DNA of 64,000 nucleotides from Leptolyngbya sp. FACHB-321 (GCF_014695975.1 NZ_JACJPI010000014.1:1-64000); one strand, 5' to 3'; positions 1-9,812 are shown, counted from the stretch's first letter. A program made the numbers and translations. Notes: generated from the letters alone by a model not told the origin.

Positions 1-360
1 ACTGGAATCAATGGTTTAACGATTGCTCATTCAACATCCGTGCTATCAGTCTCGTAAGCTTTTCGATTCATATTCCCATTCTAATAATTGGGTATCATCC
101 GCTACTGCTCAAACGTCCTCTAACCACATTGAAGCTACAGACAACTGATAGAACTGCGTCCTTTTAGTGCTACTCACGGTTCTCTACCTTTTAACTATAC
201 AAAGCTGCTTCTATAGTCTGAGTACAAGGTCCGTGCCACTTACTAAACTAAGGGCACCAATCAGCGGCGTGATTACTTCTCAAAGAGTTTTCTTTAACCT
301 AGCTTGCTCTGTGGTTGGCTCACGTCTTTGCACCTAACTAAACTTAAAGGAACCAACATT
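1..360. other. Intergenic leader, no gene seen
   Basis: I see no convincing open reading frame, RNA gene or repeat here. The only functional element I can support is an AAAGGA ribosome binding site at about 348-353, which precedes the ATG at 361. Confidence 0.5.
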
Positions 361-633
361 ATGAAACGTGTAAACTTGCCTCAACTTGCTTTACTCAGCG
401 CCGTTACGCTTAGCCTCGCTACTGTACCCTTCACGTTGCCAGCAGCAGCACAAACTGGTAGCACCAGTGGTACGACAACCGATTCAGCCACTCGAACAAC
501 TGAGGAAGATCAGGATTTCGATTGGGGATTGTTAGGGTTACTCGGTCTAGCTGGATTAGCCGGACTCCGCAAAAAGCAAGAAACGCATGAGTCCCATCAT
601 GAGACAGTAAATCCAAGCATGCGCTCTCGTTAA
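361..633 (+). CDS. WGxxGxxG family small exported protein
   Basis: The product is about 90 residues. It has an N-terminal signal peptide (MKR start, hydrophobic core at 8-25, AAA-Q cleavage region near 30). A Thr/Ser-rich acidic spacer follows, then the signature DWGLLGLLGLAGLAGL and a basic RKK stretch near the C-terminus. That layout of hydrophobic glycine-rich segment plus positive charges is what is described for the WGxxGxxG family found in many cyanobacteria, and it resembles a sorting or anchoring signal. I chose the ATG at 361 because AAAGGA lies just upstream and the signal peptide begins there. A longer in-frame start at 304 would bury the signal peptide. The molecular function is unknown. 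Confidence 0.8.
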   Translation: MKRVNLPQLALLSAVTLSLATVPFTLPAAAQTGSTSGTTTDSATRTTEEDQDFDWGLLGLLGLAGLAGLRKKQETHESHHETVNPSMRSR

Positions 634-842
634 TAGCACTGTTCAGTACGTGTCCTTTGGAAGTTGCTGGTGCGATCGCTACTCAACCAGCTTTAAGGTA
701 AACCAGCGCTTCTCTCTCTATGGCACGTACTGTCAGCTCATTAAAATGTGATCCAAGCCACGTCGCTTCAGTACAGCCCTATCTATTGTCTGAGGCGAAG
801 GTGGCATTAGAGCTTTGGTGCAGAGGACTAAGACAGCAAGAC

Positions 843-1325
843 ATGAAAAAACTTTTAGACCAACGTGGTAACAGACCAACCGCAATCATTCTTTCGGCGC
901 TTTTGACCATGCCTCTCTTTGTAGGGTGTGGTCAGCCGCAAGCATCAGTGCCACCACCAGTGGATAATACACGTACAACAGCGACTGCTCCTAATGCTAC
1001 CCCAGCAGCGCCAAAGAAGGGATTAAATAAGGTTCAGAAAGGGGCAATTGTCCTAGCCGGTGCTGCGGCTCTCTACTATCTCTACAATCGACAAAAGAAC
1101 GCTAAGGCTGACGCTGGCGCGAATAGCAAGTACTACCTCTCCAAGAACGGTCGTGTGTACTACCGGGATGCAAATCGCCAAGTGCATTGGGTGACACCAC
1201 CGCCCAATGGCATCCAAGTACCCGCAGAAGAAGCGCAACAATACCGTGACTATCAGGGGTATAACAACCGATCGACGGGACGGGACCTCACATCAGTACC
1301 AGAGGCACAGTCAGCGACTTATTAA
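843..1325 (+). CDS. Small lipoprotein with a hydrophobic segment
   Basis: The product from the ATG at 843 is 160 residues. It starts MKK, has a hydrophobic stretch and then a lipobox ending LFVGC with the acylated cysteine at about residue 29, so it is predicted to be a membrane-attached lipoprotein. A Pro/Thr/Ala-rich linker follows, then a short hydrophobic segment (GAIVLAGAAALYYLY) and a Tyr-rich C-terminal part with a YYLSKNGRVYYRD motif. I recognise no enzymatic family. The start at 843 is preferred over an in-frame start at 720, because only 843 places the lipobox near the N-terminus. It sits among small exported or unknown genes on the same strand. Confidence 0.7.
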   Translation: MKKLLDQRGNRPTAIILSALLTMPLFVGCGQPQASVPPPVDNTRTTATAPNATPAAPKKGLNKVQKGAIVLAGAAALYYLYNRQKNAKADAGANSKYYLSKNGRVYYRDANRQVHWVTPPPNGIQVPAEEAQQYRDYQGYNNRSTGRDLTSVPEAQSATY

Positions 1326-1389
1326 GTCTCTGATTAGCGCAGTATGCATCTGATGACCAAGTTAATTACATTCCTATTGGAGGATTCTT

Positions 1390-1731
1390 ATGGTTGGTGA
1401 TTTCCTACGCAAAGCGGCTGATGCTTTACTAAATGATCAGTCAGCAGGAACTGACAATCAATCACCGCGCCCAGCGAGTGAAGACCCGTATGGTGACCCT
1501 GCAGACCAGATGGCGAATGCCGGACAGTATGGTGATATAAGCCCAGCCAGTCAAGACCCATATGGTGACCCTGCAGACCAGATGGCGAATGCCGGACAGT
1601 ATGGTGATATAAGCCCAGCCAGTCAAGACCCGTATGGTGACCCTGCAGACCAGATAGCGAATGTCGGACAGTATGGCAATCTACGCCCAGCAAGTGAAGA
1701 CCCATATGGCGATCCTGCCGACCAAGCTTAG
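1390..1731 (+). CDS. Small protein of tandem 24-residue repeats
   Basis: The product is 113 residues with no signal peptide. After a 27-residue amphipathic N-terminus (FLRKAADALL) it is made almost wholly of 24-residue repeats with the core DPYGDPADQ and a second block ANAGQYGDIS. There are three full copies and one partial copy. The repeats are acidic and rich in Asp, Pro, Gly and Gln, and probably disordered. A GGAGG ribosome binding site (about 1379-1383) precedes the ATG, and a strong hairpin follows at 1763. I do not recognise a characterised family. Function is unknown; the sequence suggests a low-complexity structural or binding protein. Confidence 0.7.
   Translation: MVGDFLRKAADALLNDQSAGTDNQSPRPASEDPYGDPADQMANAGQYGDISPASQDPYGDPADQMANAGQYGDISPASQDPYGDPADQIANVGQYGNLRPASEDPYGDPADQA
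1471..1731 (+). repeat. 72-bp in-frame tandem repeat, 3.6 copies
   Basis: A 72-bp unit is repeated in frame inside the preceding gene. Units 1 and 2 are almost identical at the DNA level, unit 3 has a few substitutions and unit 4 is partial. This points to recent expansion by slippage or unequal recombination. Confidence 0.85.
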
Positions 1732-1762
1732 TAGTCGTTGAGCGGCAAATAAAAGCGTTGAG

Positions 1763-1804
1763 AGTGTAGTCATTTCGAGATCTCTTGCTCGAAATGACTA
1801 CACT
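1763..1804 (+). terminator. Perfect 17-bp hairpin, probable terminator
   Basis: Left arm AGTGTAGTCATTTCGAG (1763-1779) and its exact reverse complement (1788-1804) flank an 8-nt loop. It lies 31 bp after the repeat-protein stop codon. The following sequence is T-rich but has no clean T run, so the terminator function is inferred. Confidence 0.6.
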
Positions 1805-2039
1805 TCTGTTTTGCAAAACAGTACTCCTTTTGGACAAAGAGTAGAGAAAAGCCGGGATTACAACCACAGCACGAGTGTCAGTTAACGCTGTTCAGCGTTA
1901 ACTCAATCAATTAGCAACAACTAGCGCGATCGCCAAGCTATCGTAGTCCTTGCTGCCAACTGTTTGGTGTAGAGTGAAGGAATAAGTGTCCGTAGCGAAG
2001 GATTGAATATCACAATCGCTCTTCGTCTCAAAGCACTAT

Positions 2040-2380
2040 AGGGTGGGGGTTTGAAGCTTTTCAACAACCAATGGCTTACCTGCTTGGACAAACGTTCTCC
2101 CAGCGTAAGATGGTGGAGTGAGATTTGCCAAAAGAGCGCCCTGTAGCTTGCACACCTATACCTTCGCTGCGTACAGCCATCGCTAATATCACAAGCGTCA
2201 ATGGAGTCCGAAGGCGTGTCATTGGTGTACTGTGCGCTCATTGAATTGCTTGTGGCAGGTTTTACACAGATGTTTTTGAACAATGGTACCGTCTTGAATA
2301 GTGATCTTGCCGTTTTTGACGATTTGCTGACTCTCACATTCTGGGCAGTGTATAGACTGTAATCCACCTATTGCAACCAT
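2040..2380 (-). pseudogene. Degenerate IS1-type transposase relic
   Basis: Read on the minus strand from the ATG at 2380, the sequence gives a zinc-ribbon of the InsA type, with CPEC near residue 12 and CKTC later, followed by QFNERT. It then hits a stop at about residue 53. A different frame continues with a helix-turn-helix-like stretch (GVQATGRSFGKSHSTILRWE) typical of IS1-family transposases in cyanobacteria, then stops again. I found no intact catalytic domain and no clear terminal repeats. This is a frameshifted, truncated remnant. Confidence 0.65.
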
Positions 2381-2550
2381 TCTACACATCACTCTTTAAG
2401 AGACCAGTGTCTACTGCATTGTTCAAGTTCAGATTCGCAAACTTTGACCTCTAAACGCGGAGTTCCATTGGTTAGGTAAAACATAGCCGTATTTAATCGA
2501 TAGAACGATTGGAGTAACGTATTGGTGGTCACAGTGCGACTCTAATTCCT

Positions 2551-2980
2551 CCTCTAGTTTCCATTCAAGAAATCACTGCACCCATTCAGCAGCTTGTTTC
2601 GATTCCATCAGTTGAATCCGAACAAGCGATCGCCACCTGCATTTCCGAAAAACTTAGCAACCGTTGGATTCGTGCCACACCTAATTGGAGAGTTGGAGCA
2701 TCCTTCCATCATTTGTCATCATCAAGCTGCAACCACAACAAAAACAATCTGGCTACAACCCCACCTCGATACCGCTCCTGTGTGTGATCGCTCTCAATGG
2801 CAACATGACCCATTTGCTGGAACGATTGTCGGCGATTGGATTTACGGTAGAGAGGTGGCTGACTCGAAAGGGGCGATCGCCCTATTCATCTGCCTTGGAA
2901 AGGCACTAAGAGACTCACCCCAGTTCAACGGTTCGCTATTTCTATGGGGGATGAGAGGGCGATCGCCTTTCTTCGGATAA
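2551..2980 (+). pseudogene. M20-type peptidase N-terminal fragment, frameshifted
   Basis: In one frame the start reads like the N-terminus of an M20 deacylase/peptidase (QQLVSIPSVESEQAIA, around 2580-2630). The frame then shifts by about 2690, giving PSIICHH, then LQPHLDT-PV, DPFAG and IYGREVADSKG. These match the metal-binding HxDT-P-V region and the G-R-G-x-x-D-x-K-G block of acetylornithine deacetylase-like enzymes. The reading frame ends before the dimerisation and second metal-binding regions. So it is a decayed 5' part of a metallopeptidase gene. I see nothing recognisable in 2981-3237. Confidence 0.6.
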
Positions 2981-3237
2981 GTACGATTCTCGTTCCGAGT
3001 GACTACGCCAACGCACCTCATCCGACACCAACTGCTGCTGGTACACTTCTCAAAAGCGGCTGGTCACTTATTGTTCAGGGGAGCAGGTTTTTTACACCAG
3101 AAGGATGTCTGGGTTTGCCACCTCAAAAAGCTGAGTCCAGTGGACACGCTGGTTGGCTTTGCCACTACATCGAAGATTGTAGGTCGCGATTTTCATGGTT
3201 CTTTATCGTTGTGCTTGCGATCGGCTCACTAACGCGA

Positions 3238-3729
3238 TCAGGGAAATGCAATCAAGACGGGGCCTTCTGGAAGGAACCGAGCCTGATAGTTCGTCTTCTT
3301 ATCTTTCCCTCGCAAGCTGCCGATCGACAGCGGCATTTTCAGCGGTTCTAACCCTTGAACTTCCCAAAACACAGCCCAAGTAGGACTATCAGTGGCAGTC
3401 GATTTGGGTCGATACATCGCTTTACCGGGATAGCGACCGCGACGAGATCCCACAGACCCCACGTAAAGCCCGCGCCAAGTCACCTGTGGGTTCAAGGGTT
3501 GGTCGCCTTTGGCGTGAGAGGCATAGATCAAGACCTCGACCGCCTGACCACTTCTCAGCTTTTCGGCTGCTCCAAAAACTTCAAAGTCCATGCTGCCAAA
3601 GGCAACTTTGGGCACATGATTCGGTGGCAGATCATCGGCATCGAGTTGAGCCGTGATCGTTTCCAGTCCTGAAAGTAAATGCTCCTCTGGAACGGGGGCA
3701 AGGATCGCGAAGGCATAGGTCTTTTGCAT
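3238..3729 (-). CDS. Conserved cyanobacterial protein of unknown function
   Basis: The product is about 163 residues from the ATG at 3729 (MQKTYAFAILAPVPEEHLL). An earlier in-frame start at 3750 would add seven residues. Neither has a strong ribosome binding site. The sequence has alternating hydrophobic strands and conserved-looking Trp/Gly motifs (VTWRGLYVGSV, WAVFWEV) but no signal peptide or membrane span, so it looks like a soluble cytoplasmic beta-rich protein. I cannot assign a family or function. It lies alone between the M20 relic and a 600-bp non-coding stretch. Confidence 0.6.
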   Translation of the reverse strand: MQKTYAFAILAPVPEEHLLSGLETITAQLDADDLPPNHVPKVAFGSMDFEVFGAAEKLRSGQAVEVLIYASHAKGDQPLNPQVTWRGLYVGSVGSRRGRYPGKAMYRPKSTATDSPTWAVFWEVQGLEPLKMPLSIGSLRGKDKKTNYQARFLPEGPVLIAFP

Positions 3730-3750
3730 GAAGGAAGCACCATTGAACAA

Positions 3751-4353
3751 AAAGTGAACGTTTCTAGCCTACTGGTGTCGAAGGAGTTTCTATGGCACCA
3801 CCAACGCTTGCATAAGTGGCTCGATATATTCGTCTCACAGTCCTGCTAACTTCTGTTTGGGACAAAAACCTTTAAGTGGCAATTTTAACAAGCTATTAAT
3901 GTCCAGCCTGATCACTCAAATACCGATTCTGTCGTTAGGGCAATCGCACCCTATGGCCCCTTCGACAAGCTATTAGTGTCCAAAAGTTCCACTTACAAGC
4001 ATTAATGCGGCATAAAGTCTCGAACCGCCCTGGGCAAAAGCTGAAAGCCTTATCATCACTGTAATAGAGGTTTGCCTTTCACCTATAGGTTGGATAGTTT
4101 ACTGGGCAAAAGCGGCTAATCCGTCGTTTCATAAAGATAGCTTATCCTTTGCTTGGAACCCACTAGTACAGGAAACCGCAAGGTCAATCAATAGCTCTAC
4201 GCCTCGTGAGCTGTTTTCAGATCGTTGTTTGAAGGTCAGCCTGGAACAGCTTCAAATCAAGCGCTCCTAAGAAATTAGATTTTGAGTAAGCACAGATATT
4301 CAACGGCCAAATCGGATTTTTTCCACCCTGAGAGTGCTTCAGTGGGTGGATTG
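3751..4353. other. Intergenic, one imperfect direct repeat
   Basis: No gene is supported. An 18-nt segment containing ACAAGCTATTAATGTCCA at 3888-3905 recurs with one mismatch at 3965-3982. Nothing else stands out. Confidence 0.5.
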
Positions 4354-6108
4354 CTAACTATTTTCAATTTTTGAGGAAACGGTAATATCAGCAATAATTG
4401 CTTCCAATTCCTTACGAATCTCAACAAGTTGCTTCACCCATTGATTTGAAGTAGAGATCGAATTCTCCTCTTGCTGACGCGCTGCGGCAATGTCCTGCTC
4501 AATCTTGCCATAAACTTTGGCTTCAAACTCTCGTAAGTTAGTTTCAATCTGGCGTTCTAGATCTTTAGCAACAGACTGGAACTGGCTGGTAATGTCTTGA
4601 CGAACCTCTGCCATTTTTCGCTCCTGCTCATATTCCTGGTGGGTAGTATAGGCATCTAGACCAACAGAAACTACCGCTAAAGCAGGTCCAAGGAACATCG
4701 CCGCATTTCCAATATTTTTAGCCATGCCGACAGCCTGCCAAGGTTTGAACTTGAAACCAATGAATTTACCGACTCCGTAAACAGCTTGGTGTAGTTGACT
4801 TCCTGCCACGTCAATTGACCGCAGAAATCCTGACCCACCTGTCGATAAAAGTTGCCTAGTTGCTGAGACCTGCAGCTTTGCCCCAACCTCATTCCCAATC
4901 TTCTGCAGCCAATCAACTTGTGTTCTCAAGTGCTCTGCATTGATACCTGGCTTAACATTTTGAGCGGCAATCTGCTGGTCAAATTCTAGCCTTGTAACGA
5001 AAGCCTGGGTCAGATCGCTTTGAAGAATTTTCCCAACTTCAAGCCGAATAGACTCAAACGCCTCCTCTGCTGTTACTTGCAGTTGCTCACCTGCCTGTTC
5101 GTAGTGAATCCGTACATTAATTTCTGCCTGCTTGTTTAAGGTTTCAAAGTTAACCTCTGTGCCCACTGCCGTTGCTAACCGAACTCCTTCCTTGACCACT
5201 TCTGAAGTCATGTTCAGTGTGATTCCTTTGACTTTAGTTCTGAGTCGATCGCGTTCTTTAAGCACCATGCGCGACAGACGGTTTAGTAGTTCAAGGAATG
5301 CTGCATCGCCGTTGGAGTTACGGGTAAAACAAACTTGGGCTTCATCCAAATAGCTGAGGGCGATCCGAACAGGAGTATCAAATCGAGCTAAGGTGGCTCG
5401 ACGTTTGACAAAGTGATTCAACTCATCAATGAATGTCTGAAAGCGACTAATTTCCAGCAGGAAATCATCTTCTCCATCAATGCTATCACAGCAGTCTTTC
5501 GCATCAATGAAGGAGATCGGGAATTCATCAAGACTATAGGGCTTCAATGCCTCCGCCAAACTCTGTCGATAGCTAGCAATTTTCTGGTCTTCTTCCCCCG
5601 CCTCATCGGACATCTTATTGATAACCAGCATCATTTTCCAACGGTAGCCCTTCTCATAGGCTAACTTTTTGAAGTTTTCGACTGTGGTTGAGTCAAATAG
5701 CATATAGGTGAGGCAGAATACTAGCAGATCAGCCTTAGAAATCGCTTCATAGGTGATTGCGTCATGATCCTGACGATCAGTAAACAGTCCAGGTGTGTCG
5801 ATTAAGCGAATTTGGTTCCAATCATAGGGAGCAGTTTTATCAGTTGCGATATCAGCGTCAATACGAATATCCCGTCGTCCGGTGAGAGCAGAGATAATAG
5901 TTGACTTGCCTGCACTATATTGTCCAATTAAAGCAACATTTAGGATACCTTGTTCTTTGTGCTTTGCTAACTCGGTAGAGAGTTTATGTTGAATAGACTT
6001 TGAGTTTTCACTGTCCTCTTTTTCTAGCAATTGCTTAAATGCTGAACAGGCAATTTCAAATCTTCGACCAATTTCAGCTGCTTTGAAGGTTTGATTCGGT
6101 TGAGTCAT
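4354..6108 (-). CDS. Dynamin-like GTPase, second gene of a pair
   Basis: This 584-residue protein has a dynamin-type GTPase domain: G1 P-loop GQYSAGKS at 62-69, a Thr in the G2 region (DKTAP, about 90-94), G3 DTPG at 104-107 and G4 NKMSD at 164-168. Long helical regions follow, with a short hydrophobic segment (AMFLGPALAVVSVGL) near residue 470 and a coiled-coil C-terminus. This resembles bacterial dynamin-like proteins of the LeoA/BDLP type, which bind GTP and associate with membranes. It lies 24 bp downstream of the other dynamin-like gene on the same strand, so the two are probably co-transcribed and may form a hetero-oligomer. Bacterial dynamin pairs have been linked to membrane repair, vesicle release and phage tolerance. 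Which applies here cannot be read from sequence. Confidence 0.85.
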   Translation of the reverse strand: MTQPNQTFKAAEIGRRFEIACSAFKQLLEKEDSENSKSIQHKLSTELAKHKEQGILNVALIGQYSAGKSTIISALTGRRDIRIDADIATDKTAPYDWNQIRLIDTPGLFTDRQDHDAITYEAISKADLLVFCLTYMLFDSTTVENFKKLAYEKGYRWKMMLVINKMSDEAGEEDQKIASYRQSLAEALKPYSLDEFPISFIDAKDCCDSIDGEDDFLLEISRFQTFIDELNHFVKRRATLARFDTPVRIALSYLDEAQVCFTRNSNGDAAFLELLNRLSRMVLKERDRLRTKVKGITLNMTSEVVKEGVRLATAVGTEVNFETLNKQAEINVRIHYEQAGEQLQVTAEEAFESIRLEVGKILQSDLTQAFVTRLEFDQQIAAQNVKPGINAEHLRTQVDWLQKIGNEVGAKLQVSATRQLLSTGGSGFLRSIDVAGSQLHQAVYGVGKFIGFKFKPWQAVGMAKNIGNAAMFLGPALAVVSVGLDAYTTHQEYEQERKMAEVRQDITSQFQSVAKDLERQIETNLREFEAKVYGKIEQDIAAARQQEENSISTSNQWVKQLVEIRKELEAIIADITVSSKIENS

Positions 6109-6132
6109 AGATTTATACCAAGGTTTGTGGGT

Positions 6133-8655
6133 TCAAGACTTGCTCACTAGTTGAGTGAGGTAAATAGCAATATCTTCTTGCAAGACGGCTCGAATCTGGT
6201 CTTGGGATTTCTTTAGGGGCAAATCTGTTTTGGCATGGATCACCATGCTTCGTCCGAAATCTCGCTCCACCTGTACGATCGCTCGATCAATAACTGTTTC
6301 AGTTAACGGTTCTGTTTGCTCCAGACACCAATCTAAGATTCGTTTGGCGTAAGCTCGATTCAGGTAGTCACTTGATTGCTGCAACTGCTTCTCGGCTTTT
6401 TCTAATTGATTGGTCATGCCACTTAAGCCTTGAATCAATTCCTCAAAATATTGATCAACGGCTACGGTAACATCTCGGCAATGTTGACTTAAAGCGGCTT
6501 CTGCATTCTGTAGGGTAGTTTGTTGGTATTTCTCAATTTGGCTAGAGAGTGCTACAGAAATTTTCTGAACAGCTTCACGACGCTTTTGATCTCTGGATTT
6601 AAAGAAACCAGTAACGAGTGAAGCTATGCCTCCAAGCACACCAAGAACAATACCAATGGGAGCAAGGGGCGTAAACATCAAAAATACGGCAGCAACACTT
6701 AAAATGCCACCACCGATGCGAAATAGAAGACGCTCATGAAAAGAGTCTTGCTGCTTAAAAGTAAAATCACCACCAGCTAACTGAGCAATAAACTGCAATT
6801 CTCTACCAATCTCTTCAAGAGCGCTTTGAACCTCTTTATCAAAATCCTGCATTACTTCTTGATATGCAGTCTTCAAATGCTCCTCAAACTGAATGGATTG
6901 TAGTTTTCGTTCCCAACCTAGCCGCATAATAATTTCGTTCGATTCCCAGTGTTCTTCAGCAAAACTAGGAATTGCCTGTAAGACTGATTGAAATACCTGC
7001 TTTATTTTCTGCCTCAAGCTGTTTGAAGTATCCTTTCGGACTTTTTGGATATCGTCCTGAAGACTTTTACGCTTACTTTTGAGTGTTTCGTTCAAGGTTT
7101 TATAGATCTGCAATTGATGCGTTATCCACTTATGGGGAAGATCAATGGCACCTACTGTAGAACCTAAAAGCGTTTGCGATCGTCGAATGGTTCCATGTTC
7201 AACCAGTGAGAGCCGAATAATATCCAAAAAGGGCTGTAGTCGGCTGACTTGGAATAATTCATCTTTACGGTTCTGATGTTCAGACTCACGAGACATTTGA
7301 GCCGCTAGTAGCATGACAGGAATAATACTGAAATAATCGTTGGCGTAATGTTCTTTTGCATAGCGACGAATTCGTTCAATATGTCCCCCAATCCCACTGT
7401 TGCCTTCCATGGCAAACAGCTTATCGGGATTCTTCAAAAAATACTCCAACCGTTTCGTATCTCGTAGATTTTGCTTGAGGTTCAACAGAACCATGAGAGG
7501 TTTAGTTTTGTCTTTGAGAACTTTGAGAAAGCCGAATTCTGTTTCCTGAATGCTATCGTTTGTCACTACATAACAAATGACATCGGCTTCATCAATGACG
7601 GTTTTTGCAATCTCCTCATCAGTTTGACCACCAGGCGCACCAATTCCAGGCGTATCAATAATACGGATTTTCTTCCAAGTGTAAACTCGATTGCACCGTG
7701 TTGTACGCTGTTTCCCAACGCCGATTGCATCCCAACCTTCACCTGCAATAATGGCATGAAGCGTACTTTTCCCTGCCTTTGTCTTGCCCATAAAAGCGAT
7801 GCTGAAGTCGCCCAATGCTCGTTGTTTGGCATGAAGTGTTTGGCGAATTTCTTCAAGATTTGCGATGATTTCCGAAGTTAAAGCTTTGATAGTTGCATCA
7901 AGTTGTTGAGCTACTTCATTTGCAGACGAAGCTTGTCCTTTATGCTGAGATTTATTCCTTGTACTCTTACTCATTTGTACAAGGTTTTGTCCCAGTATCT
8001 TCAAAGTAGCTGAGGTGGACTTGAATGTGGTTTCTGCAAACTGGTAATCCTCTTTGGCAATACGGGAACACATCTCAATTGCACGATCGTACTCTGCACC
8101 TGCGAACAGCGTCTCATGCTGTAGCTGCTCCTGGTGAAATCTAGAGTCATGAGGCGCAATAGTAGCTAACTGGTTCAAGAGTTCATGGGAGAGAACGGTT
8201 TCTGAATCCTTCAAAAACCGAGTTCCAAAGCAAGTCTCCTGTTCATGACTGACTAGTTTGTGTTGATGGGCAAAACCTTCTGCAGCTTCAAGCAGTAACT
8301 CTATTTCCGTAGATGAAATCCTCCAAAGTCCTGCAATTCGTTCGACAAGCTCTCGTTCAACTGGAGCACAAAAGCCATCTACATAAGCAACTGCAAGAAT
8401 TTGTCGCATGACTTCAATCTGTTCATGCACGGGAATTTTTTGAGCAATTGCTTCAATCGAGAGCCGATCATCGTGCTGAGATAGAATTTTTTCCATCTCC
8501 TCGAGGGTGCAGCTGCTCATTCGCGTCTGTCGTGCTAATCCATGCAATCCCTTCGCTTCTTCTGAATGGATCTGCTGATCGGCACAAACCATGTAGGTCA
8601 GGAGCAGAAATGGATAATTTAATAAAGCGTTGCTTGGAATTGCTGGTTCAGACAT
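6133..8655 (-). CDS. TerB-like domain fused to a dynamin-like GTPase
   Basis: This 840-residue protein begins with a TerB-like helical domain (about 10-130), whose two halves carry acidic motifs around D26/E32 and D93/E100. A helical linker leads to a GTPase domain with P-loop GKTKAGKS at 290-297 and DTPG at 334-337. The G4 position reads NLKQ instead of N/TKxD, so nucleotide specificity may be altered. Long helices follow, with a hydrophobic hairpin at about 650-685 that could insert in membrane, and then more coiled coil. It is the promoter-proximal gene of a two-gene operon with the GTPase at 4354-6108. TerB domains occur in tellurite/stress and phage-defence contexts, and the fusion to a dynamin fold is the notable point. 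Function is inferred only as membrane-associated GTPase. Confidence 0.85.
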   Translation of the reverse strand: MSEPAIPSNALLNYPFLLLTYMVCADQQIHSEEAKGLHGLARQTRMSSCTLEEMEKILSQHDDRLSIEAIAQKIPVHEQIEVMRQILAVAYVDGFCAPVERELVERIAGLWRISSTEIELLLEAAEGFAHQHKLVSHEQETCFGTRFLKDSETVLSHELLNQLATIAPHDSRFHQEQLQHETLFAGAEYDRAIEMCSRIAKEDYQFAETTFKSTSATLKILGQNLVQMSKSTRNKSQHKGQASSANEVAQQLDATIKALTSEIIANLEEIRQTLHAKQRALGDFSIAFMGKTKAGKSTLHAIIAGEGWDAIGVGKQRTTRCNRVYTWKKIRIIDTPGIGAPGGQTDEEIAKTVIDEADVICYVVTNDSIQETEFGFLKVLKDKTKPLMVLLNLKQNLRDTKRLEYFLKNPDKLFAMEGNSGIGGHIERIRRYAKEHYANDYFSIIPVMLLAAQMSRESEHQNRKDELFQVSRLQPFLDIIRLSLVEHGTIRRSQTLLGSTVGAIDLPHKWITHQLQIYKTLNETLKSKRKSLQDDIQKVRKDTSNSLRQKIKQVFQSVLQAIPSFAEEHWESNEIIMRLGWERKLQSIQFEEHLKTAYQEVMQDFDKEVQSALEEIGRELQFIAQLAGGDFTFKQQDSFHERLLFRIGGGILSVAAVFLMFTPLAPIGIVLGVLGGIASLVTGFFKSRDQKRREAVQKISVALSSQIEKYQQTTLQNAEAALSQHCRDVTVAVDQYFEELIQGLSGMTNQLEKAEKQLQQSSDYLNRAYAKRILDWCLEQTEPLTETVIDRAIVQVERDFGRSMVIHAKTDLPLKKSQDQIRAVLQEDIAIYLTQLVSKS

Positions 8656-8934
8656 GCTGAATTAACGTAGAAGAATTTAGGCAGGATACTCTCATTAGAG
8701 TTCCCACACATACAGTAAAATCTCCTACGGCAATAATTGAAGAGGATCATAGTCCTAGAACCTGCTTGACTGACAAAACAGGAACAGGCTGAAAGAAAAG
8801 TTAGAAGGGAAGCAGAGTCTGATTTAAGCTGGAAAATTACCACACCTAACAGCAAAATCAACGACTCCTACTTCCCGTCTTTATGCTGCGTTGTCGCGCT
8901 ATCTGAGTCAATGTGACATTTAATGGCAAGATAG

Positions 8935-9812
8935 GTGTCACTTACAAACACTCTGCTGGATGATGATTGGCATGATCCAAAGCCAGAACGTGCATCTCAA
9001 TGGGTTTGGCTTGTACGTGAAAAGCCGTGCTCAACTCGCGCAGTCCCATCAGAGACAGTTTCGGCGTTGGTTGTCGAATCGACGGATTGCTGTCGTTTCC
9101 GCTCATCATGCTCTGGTTGGACAAGCCCTGTCCGAGTGGAGCAGAGAACGGCTGTATCTGAGCCTGGATACGACAATGGTGTGGAATTGCTTTTGCATCG
9201 TTTGGGTAGGAGCTGTCTATCGGGGCAGAACCGTTTCCGTGGCTTGGCGAGTGGTGGCACAGTCCAGCAGCGCCGTCAGGTTAGGGACGATTCAGAGCGT
9301 ACTGCGGCAAGCCGCAAAAGTTTCTGCCCAATGGTTTGGCAATTGTCCTACTGGCAGACCGAGGCTTTGCCGATAGCAAGTTGATGAAGTACCTCAGAGA
9401 CAATCCGGATTGACATTTTCGGATTCGGATTAAACGTTCGTTTCAGTGTCAGCACCAAGGACAATGGCGCAAAGTGCCGTCAGTTCAGTTACAGTCGGGA
9501 CAAGCTTATTTCACCCTATCAGTGTCAGTAGGTAGAACCAAACCCTACCCTAACGGTTACTTGGCGTTTGCCCATGACAAGCAAAGTAGCGAAGCTTGGA
9601 CGCTTGTGAGCGATGAGCCGACGAACTTGCAAACCTTTGCTCAATACCGACTCAGGTTTTGTGTGGAGGAATCATTTTTGGATCTTAAGTCGAACGGCTT
9701 CAATCTCGAAGCTTCTAGGTTGCGGGACAAATTTGCACTCTCTCAGTTGTGCGGAGTAATTGCCTTGACGATGCTGTTTCTGGTGCTGCAAGGGGTGCAG
9801 CTAAGAAGGTAA
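8935..9812 (+). pseudogene. Broken IS4-family transposase
   Basis: The catalytic blocks of an IS4-type DDE transposase occur in two frames. The first frame (about 8960-9330) holds LSLDTTMVWN with the first Asp. After a frameshift near 9330, a second frame holds LLADRGFADSK with the second Asp, then an in-frame TGA at 9411. Past that stop, the same frame has YRLRFCVEESFLDLK, an exact Y-(2)-R-(3)-E-(6)-K signature of the IS4 group. A frameshift and a stop make it non-functional. I could not define terminal inverted repeats. The 280 bp upstream (8656-8934) contain nothing I can name. Confidence 0.8.

Noticed and set aside
1388-1867. 159-residue minus-strand frame opposite the repeat protein
   Set aside because: It is the complement of the 72-bp repeats. 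The plus strand has the ribosome binding site and terminator.
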